From assembly GCF_944393015.1 (NCBI RefSeq), contig NZ_CALXYQ010000016.1, positions 1 through 56,004 of the forward strand: DNA of 56,004 nucleotides. Reading direction: 5' to 3'. Shown here piece by piece: positions 51,469 through 56,004 of this stretch. The translations under genes were made by a program, and so were the position numbers. The DNA is from an uncultured Brachyspira sp. (GTDB lineage: Bacteria; Spirochaetota; Brachyspiria; Brachyspirales; Brachyspiraceae). The stretch's first letter is position 1. Each line of letters begins with the position of its first letter. The notes below the pieces were generated by a model that had not been told where the DNA came from, did no database searches, and saw only the letters and a program-made list of their open reading frames with translations.

Positions 51469-52776
51469 TATAATTCTGTATTTCATAAAAAATACCATAG
51501 CAATAATAAAAGTTATAACTTCTGTAATAGGCATGACATACCAAATACTATCTTTTACAAATATTAAAGGCATTATAAATATTAAAATACCGCTTATTAT
51601 TAGTCCTCTTAATACAGCAATTATAAAAGAAGATGAAGGCTTCATTATTGCCTGAAAATAGTAAGTTGCATATACATTGAAAGGAAGTATTAAAAATGAT
51701 ATAAAATAGGCTCTCATAATATTTTTTGATATAGACAAAGCTTCTTCTGAAGGCTTCATAAATGCTTTCATTAAAAAGTCTGTATTAAAGTATGTGAATA
51801 AAGTATATACTATGCTAAGAACCAAAGCTGAAAATATACTGCATTTTACTGCTGATTTTATTCTCTCCATTTTTCCAGCACCTAAATTAGTTGATATTAT
51901 AGGCTGAGCTGCCTGCCCTATTGCATAAGCTGATGACTGAACTAATATATTAATATTTATTATTACAGAATAAACTGCCAAGGCTGATGTTCCGAAATAT
52001 TTCATTATCTGCCTATTAAACATTAAAGCCAGTATTCCCATTGCTATATCTATAAAGAATGTAGAAAAGCCAATAGAAGCAATATTCTTTGATAATGAAA
52101 ATAATTTATTAACCTTTTGAAATTTCAAAGTATTTTTTTTAGTAAATAAATGAGATATCAATATAGAAGCAGTAATAATTTGTCCTATAGCTGTTGCAAG
52201 TCCTGCACCAAATATACCCATATCGCATATAAACACAAAGAAATAATCACCGAATACATTGAAAATACCTCCTGCCATAACTCCTAAAGTGGCTTTCATA
52301 GGGGCATTATCGTTTCTAAGAAATGCAGCAAAAAATTGACTGAAAGCAAATAGAGGAAGAATAATTTTTATAGGAAGAAAATATCTTTTAGCTAAATTGA
52401 GCAGTACTTCATCAGCACCGAAAAAATAAAGTATATTATCTTCAAATATTAATGATAATATCCAAACTATAAATATTACTATTGATAAAGCAATAAATGA
52501 GGCGGTAAAGAAATTATTTTGTTTATCATATTCTCCTGAGCCTTTTGCCTTACTGAAAAGTACAGAGCCTCCTATACCAAAAAGAAGTCCTATACCATAT
52601 ATTACATTCCATATAGGAGCAAATACTGCCAAAGCAGCAGCCCCATTATCGCCCTCATATTGTCCAACCATAGCAACATCAACTATAGAATAAATAGCAG
52701 CTATCAATGCACTTCCAAAACTAGCAGATAAATATTTAAAAAATATTTTTTTTACATCTGTTTTTAGCATATCCAT
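51460..52776 (-). CDS. MATE-family multidrug efflux transporter
   Basis: 438 residues with about 12 helices in two halves, NorM/DinF/VmrA-type MATE. Typical segments: SIVDVAMVGQYEG in helix 1-2, and QAAQPIISTNLGAGKMERIK after helix 7. It exports cationic drugs with Na+ or H+ in exchange. GGAG lies 8 bases before ATG at 52776. A leader with a terminator hairpin and an overlapping small reading frame lies between promoter and gene. The final codons and stop are in the end of repeat copy C. Confidence 0.92.
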   Translation of the reverse strand: MDMLKTDVKKIFFKYLSASFGSALIAAIYSIVDVAMVGQYEGDNGAAALAVFAPIWNVIYGIGLLFGIGGSVLFSKAKGSGEYDKQNNFFTASFIALSIVIFIVWILSLIFEDNILYFFGADEVLLNLAKRYFLPIKIILPLFAFSQFFAAFLRNDNAPMKATLGVMAGGIFNVFGDYFFVFICDMGIFGAGLATAIGQIITASILISHLFTKKNTLKFQKVNKLFSLSKNIASIGFSTFFIDIAMGILALMFNRQIMKYFGTSALAVYSVIININILVQSSAYAIGQAAQPIISTNLGAGKMERIKSAVKCSIFSALVLSIVYTLFTYFNTDFLMKAFMKPSEEALSISKNIMRAYFISFLILPFNVYATYYFQAIMKPSSSFIIAVLRGLIISGILIFIMPLIFVKDSIWYVMPITEVITFIIAMVFFMKYRIIYT

Positions 52777-52874
52777 AAATAAACTCCAATATTAAAGTTT
52801 AAAAACAAAAAAGGCTGAATAAGAAATCTAATAATTAGACATCTTATCCAACCTTTGGTATTTTTTCTCTCCAA
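52764..52874 (-). CDS. Putative leader peptide upstream of the MATE gene
   Basis: A 36-residue frame starting at TTG 52874, with GGAGG 5 bases upstream. It reads through the terminator hairpin and ends just inside the MATE gene. The peptide is MERKNTKGWIRCLIIRFLIQ followed by a hydrophobic part. A strong ribosome site with no other gene behind it argues for translation. If translated, ribosomes would cover the terminator's left arm, which fits drug-responsive attenuation. Confidence 0.45.
   Translation of the reverse strand: MERKNTKGWIRCLIIRFLIQPFLFLNFNIGVYLWIC
52813..52853 (-). terminator. Attenuator hairpin in the MATE leader
   Basis: On the minus strand, GGTTGGATAAGA...TCTTATTCAGCC (52853-52842 with 52824-52813, 12 bp with two G-T pairs), an internal 2+2 loop, then TCTAA/TTAGA, followed by TTTTTTGTTTTT. 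Upstream CTTAT (52878-52874) can pair with ATAAG (52847-52843) and would break the terminator stem, so two exclusive structures are possible. Confidence 0.75.
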
Positions 52875-52900
52875 TAAGTCCTCCGATGAACTTGACATGT

Positions 52901-52928
52901 ATTATATCATATACAATTTATAAGTCAA
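52901..52928 (-). promoter_or_regulatory. MATE operon promoter
   Basis: On the minus strand, TTGACT (52923-52928), 16 bases, TATAAT (52901-52906). Transcript would start near 52894, giving a leader of about 118 bases. The rest of the gap to the 53077 gene has nothing I can support. Confidence 0.7.
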
Positions 52929-53076
52929 ATTTTGGACTAATATTTTTTTATAAATACTAAATTTTATTTCAGTACTTATCATATTTATTTATTGATATTT
53001 TTTACATAATATATTATATTAGTATAGTATAAAGTGTATTATTATAGAAAAAATATAAATTAAGAAGATTAAATTT

Positions 53077-53823
53077 ATGAAAAAGTTTTTATTTACATCT
53101 ATTTTAATGTTAATACTATCTGCATTGGCTTACTCTTTTCCATACAAAATGTATACAGGTATGACTGGAGCATTACGTCTTGGCGGAACTCTTTATCTTA
53201 ACAATGACAGAATAGGTACATCAAAATATACTTTATCAAGCCCTTTAATGATAAATTTCGGAATATTAAGAAATTTAGATATATTTGCAAGAGTAGTTCC
53301 TATAACTTATCTTCCTGAACTAGGTGTAGGTGTACAAGGACAGCCTCAATTTTCTATAATGCCTAGATTCCAATTTTTTAATGGATTCATAGGAGCCATT
53401 GAAGTATTATTTCCAGGATCAGATAAACAGAAATTCGGACTTAATCCTCAGCTTCATTATTTAATAGGTTTAGGAGACTTTTTTACAGCCTTCTTCAATT
53501 TTGAACTTCCTATGTATTTCGATGATCCAAGGGGAGTTGTTGAATCTATAAGATTAAAGACGGCTTTTGGGGTTTATCCTGGAGCATTATTCGGCTTCTC
53601 TTTAGCTGGTATATATTTAGAATATCATTTCGCTTATGATTTTTATAATAGTGCAGTATTATATCTTAATCACTTAGGAGTAGGTCTTTATTTAGTATTA
53701 AACAGTGATGCTAGCCTATCTCTAAACTTTACTCCTTATTTAGAGCAATTAGCCTCAGGATTCTATTTCGGAATAGGTGCTTCTATATCATATACATTTG
53801 ATTTCAGCCAATTCCTTAGATAA
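53077..53823 (+). CDS. Putative outer-membrane beta-barrel protein
   Basis: 248 residues with a signal peptide (cleavage near ALAYS-FP). Mature part of amphipathic strands with many Phe/Tyr/Gly: GALRLGGTLYL, LMINFGILRNLDIFARV, MPRFQFFNGFIGAIEVLF, and a last strand FYFGIGASISYTFDFSQFLR near the C-terminus. No known family; probably a porin-like or structural outer-membrane protein. Monocistronic, transcribed away from the MATE gene. Confidence 0.65.
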   Translation: MKKFLFTSILMLILSALAYSFPYKMYTGMTGALRLGGTLYLNNDRIGTSKYTLSSPLMINFGILRNLDIFARVVPITYLPELGVGVQGQPQFSIMPRFQFFNGFIGAIEVLFPGSDKQKFGLNPQLHYLIGLGDFFTAFFNFELPMYFDDPRGVVESIRLKTAFGVYPGALFGFSLAGIYLEYHFAYDFYNSAVLYLNHLGVGLYLVLNSDASLSLNFTPYLEQLASGFYFGIGASISYTFDFSQFLR

Positions 53824-53975
53824 TAATATATTTGATAATTTAATTAACTAATGCAGTTATAAAAACTATACTATTATTTTTTAGTGTAATGAAAGTTTGA
53901 AAGTATCAGGATTTTGATTTGAATTAAAGCTTATAAAATATATTCAGAATACTAATCTATTAATAATTTTATATA

Positions 53976-54002
53976 TTGACTTTTTTTATGTTTTTATATA
54001 AT
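53976..54002 (+). promoter_or_regulatory. Promoter of the BatD-like/moxR pair
   Basis: TTGACT (53976-53981), 15 bases, TATAAT (53997-54002); or TAATCT (53999-54004) with 17 bases. The start would be near 54009, only a few bases from the ATG at 54011, so the message may be leaderless. Confidence 0.5.
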
Positions 54003-54010
54003 CTACTTCA

Positions 54011-54544
54011 ATGATTAAATACTATATTTTTTTAATAATAATGATAACAGTAAATGCACTATACCCCATAGTGATAGTAGAAGAAAAAGTAAGTAAAAAG
54101 AGTATGTACCTTTGGCAGAATTTAGAGTATACCCTAACATATACAGGAGATGCTGATAAATTTAAACCTGAAGGTATAAACACAAATGCTATAAGCGATT
54201 TTGAAGTGCTTAATGAAAGAGTGGAAATAGAAACTATACATAAAGATAATGAAATTCCAACTATGAATTATAAAATAATATATACTATGAAGCCTTTAAG
54301 AAACGGTAAATTAAAAATACCTGAGTTGGAAGCAAGATATTATAATGTAGAGAGAGGAAACAGTTTAGTACCTAAAGAACAGATGATAAATGAACATAAT
54401 ATAAGAGTATTTAGTTCATGGTTCTTATTAATAATGATAGGACAGTGGATTGTAATAATACTTATAGCACTTTTAATTTATAAGTTCATAAAAGATCAGC
54501 ATAAATTAAATAAAAAGAACTTTGCAAATAAACAAACACCATAA
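54011..54544 (+). CDS. BatD-like membrane-anchored protein
   Basis: 177 residues: signal segment, a beta-sandwich of about 115 residues (VVEEKVSKKSMYLWQNLEYTLTYTGDAD, YTMKPLRNGKLKIPELEARYY) like one BatD (oxygen-tolerance) domain, then one helix (FLLIMIGQWIVIILIALLIYKFI) and a basic tail. BatD proteins are much longer, so this is a short version. Partner of the MoxR ATPase gene 33 bases downstream. No ribosome site before ATG. Confidence 0.7.
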   Translation: MIKYYIFLIIMITVNALYPIVIVEEKVSKKSMYLWQNLEYTLTYTGDADKFKPEGINTNAISDFEVLNERVEIETIHKDNEIPTMNYKIIYTMKPLRNGKLKIPELEARYYNVERGNSLVPKEQMINEHNIRVFSSWFLLIMIGQWIVIILIALLIYKFIKDQHKLNKKNFANKQTP

Positions 54545-54577
54545 TTTTAATATATAAAGAACTATGAGGAATAACAT

Positions 54578-55621
54578 ATGACAGATAATATCAATAACAG
54601 CGAAAATACAAATGAAATCAGCAGTGAAATAGCTAATGCCAGCAAGGATTTACAAGCTATATCAGAAGCTTCAAAAATGGCTCTTGATGTTGTAAATGCT
54701 ATAAAAAATGAAATAAAAAAAGTAATTATCGGACAGGAAAATATGCTCGATAAACTTCTATTAGGAATTATATGTGATGGGCATGTATTGTTAGAAGGTG
54801 TGCCAGGACTTGCAAAAACATTAACTGTAAAATCATTGGCAAGCACAATAGATGCAAGCTACAAAAGAATACAGTTTACACCGGATTTGCTTCCTGCAGA
54901 TATAGTAGGTACTGAAATTTACGATATAAAAAATTCAGTATTTCTTCCTAAACAAGGTCCTATATTTTCTAATATAATATTAGCCGATGAGATAAACCGT
55001 TCACCTGCTAAAGTACAGTCAGCACTTTTGGAAGCTATGGGAGAACATCAGGTTACTATAGGAGATAAAACATATAGACTTCCTGATGTATTTTTAGTAT
55101 TAGCAACTCAAAACCCTATAGAACAGGAAGGAACCTACCCTCTTCCAGAAGCTCAGGTTGACAGATTTATGCTTAAAGTTATAGTAAAATACCCTACTAA
55201 AAGCGAAGAAAAAACTATAATAAAAAATATGTCATCTTCAAAACCAGCTTCTTTAAAACCTATTACTACTATAGAAACAATAGAAAAATTAAGAAAGTTA
55301 GCTAATCAAATACATATAGAAGAAAGATTGATTGATTATATAGTAAACATTATAGATGCCACAAGAAATCCAAAAGATTATAAACTTCAAAGCGAATATA
55401 TAGAATACGGAGCTTCTCCAAGAGCAGGAATATATTTAACTAAAGCGGCAAAAGCAAATGCTATGATGCAGGGCAGAGGATTCGTAATGCCTGAAGATAT
55501 AAGAGCCGTTGCTTATGAGGTATTAAGGCACAGAATAAGCGTAAGCTATGAAGCACAGGCTGAAAATGTTAATAGCGATATGATTATAGAAAATCTTCTC
55601 GCTAATATCAATGTACCTTAA
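54578..55621 (+). CDS. MoxR-family AAA ATPase
   Basis: 347 residues. Walker A EGVPGLAKT, Walker B ILADEINRSPAKVQSALLEAM, sensor 1 VLATQNPIEQEGTYPLPEAQVDRFMLK, and the C-terminal lid with YIEYGASPRAGIYL. These ATPases act as chaperones for VWA-domain proteins. In Bat operons, DUF58 and VWA genes follow. Here a terminator follows, so only a BatD-like protein and the ATPase are together. GAGGA precedes ATG. Confidence 0.92.
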   Translation: MTDNINNSENTNEISSEIANASKDLQAISEASKMALDVVNAIKNEIKKVIIGQENMLDKLLLGIICDGHVLLEGVPGLAKTLTVKSLASTIDASYKRIQFTPDLLPADIVGTEIYDIKNSVFLPKQGPIFSNIILADEINRSPAKVQSALLEAMGEHQVTIGDKTYRLPDVFLVLATQNPIEQEGTYPLPEAQVDRFMLKVIVKYPTKSEEKTIIKNMSSSKPASLKPITTIETIEKLRKLANQIHIEERLIDYIVNIIDATRNPKDYKLQSEYIEYGASPRAGIYLTKAAKANAMMQGRGFVMPEDIRAVAYEVLRHRISVSYEAQAENVNSDMIIENLLANINVP

Positions 55622-55648
55622 TAGTTTATAAAATATGATTGATTATTA

Positions 55649-55680
55649 AAGCCTGATTATTAAGTAATCGGGCTTTTTTA
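55649..55680 (+). terminator. Terminator after the moxR gene
   Basis: An 11-bp stem (55649-55659 with 55665-55675, one G-T pair) with a 5-base loop, followed by a T-run. Confidence 0.85.
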
Positions 55681-55810
55681 TAAAGTGATAAACGAGCAGA
55701 TGATAACTGATAAATAAAAATAAAAAATTGGGTATATATTAACTTACTATGTATATTACTAGATTTTCTATTATACAAATAATAAATTTATTTCTAACAT
55801 TAGTAATAAA

Positions 55811-56004
55811 ATATATCAACTTTTCCCGCCGCAAAAGTTGCAAAAAGTGAAAATATAAAATTAGTATTAAATAATACTAATTTTGTCTTACTTGTAATAT
55901 AAAATATTAAATTTAAGTTAAAATATGGCCTTTTTGCTTCTTTGTGGCAACAAAAGAAGTGGGGTGCGGGGCAAAGCCCTGCAAATATTTTAAATTTAAA
56001 AAAT
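55811..56004 (-). repeat. Dispersed structured repeat, copy D, cut by the window end
   Basis: On the minus strand. It carries the same TGCAGGGC/GCCCCGCA and CTTCTTTTGT/ACAAAGAAG stems, the TTAGTATT/AATACTAA palindrome and GGCGGGAAAAGTTGA. The GC-rich middle of copy C is missing. The left end lies beyond the window. The rest of the 383 bases after moxR (55681-55810) is AT-rich with nothing else I can support. Confidence 0.82.

Noticed and set aside
51350-51567. Open frames on both strands of repeat copy C
   Set aside because: Same repeat sequence, no start signals, overlapping the real MATE gene end.
52854-52895. Glycine riboswitch in the MATE leader (GGAGAG, ACCAAAGG)
   Set aside because: Only two short segments resemble the aptamer; P1-P3 and the CCGAAGG core do not fit, and MATE is not a usual glycine target.

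Overview
The window is AT-rich, densely coded chromosomal DNA, most probably from the spirochaete genus Brachyspira. The main pointer is the locus at about 8.0-14.1 kb: three tandem iron-binding lipoproteins, an ABC ATPase and a permease, the arrangement described for the bit (Brachyspira iron transport) system. Supporting signs are many short-spaced lipoproteins, outer-membrane barrel-like proteins, AAGGA/GGAG ribosome binding sites, and a double-membrane envelope with Lpt and KdsC homologues. Species cannot be fixed from the sequence alone.

Layout. 0-4 kb: a protein cut by the window edge, an XRE regulator with RadC, and a lipoprotein of a family seen twice more at 17.8-21.3 kb. 4.2-14.1 kb: iron uptake, with a fused FeoA-FeoB, an EamA permease and the Bit operon. 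14.3-17.2 kb: secA. 17.3-22.2 kb: lipoproteins and a barrel-like protein. 22.4-25.8 kb: overlapping kdsC-lptC-lptA-lipoprotein genes, then tRNA-Arg, tRNA-Ser and truA. 26.9-32.2 kb: a TrpX/DUF534-type binding protein, a DegT-like protein lacking the usual lysine, and a zinc/manganese-type ABC importer whose permease is split from its ATPase and binding protein by a repeat-rich junction. 32.4-38.6 kb: META-domain lipoproteins with an ABC permease/ATPase that has no binding protein, a cation antiporter, a cupin and pyrG. 38.7-42.3 kb: an S9 peptidase and an ATPase plus PD-(D/E)XK nuclease pair. 42.6-45.6 kb: pseudouridine catabolism (psuG, PfkB kinase), recR and ybaB. 45.8-56 kb: a CsgG-barrel protein, an FtsB-like protein, an ABC-F protein, a steroid-dehydrogenase-like SDR, a MATE pump behind an attenuator, and a BatD-like/MoxR pair.

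Four copies of one dispersed, structured repeat of about 0.3 kb lie between genes at 30.1, 42.4, 51.2 and 55.8 kb. One copy has clear terminal inverted repeats, so it looks like a MITE. The complete left ends carry promoter-like sequence pointing out of the element, which in one copy would drive the ATPase-nuclease pair. Two neighbouring genes take their stop codons from the repeat. The repeat family, the ATPase-nuclease pair and the MATE leader attenuator are the most interesting parts of the window.
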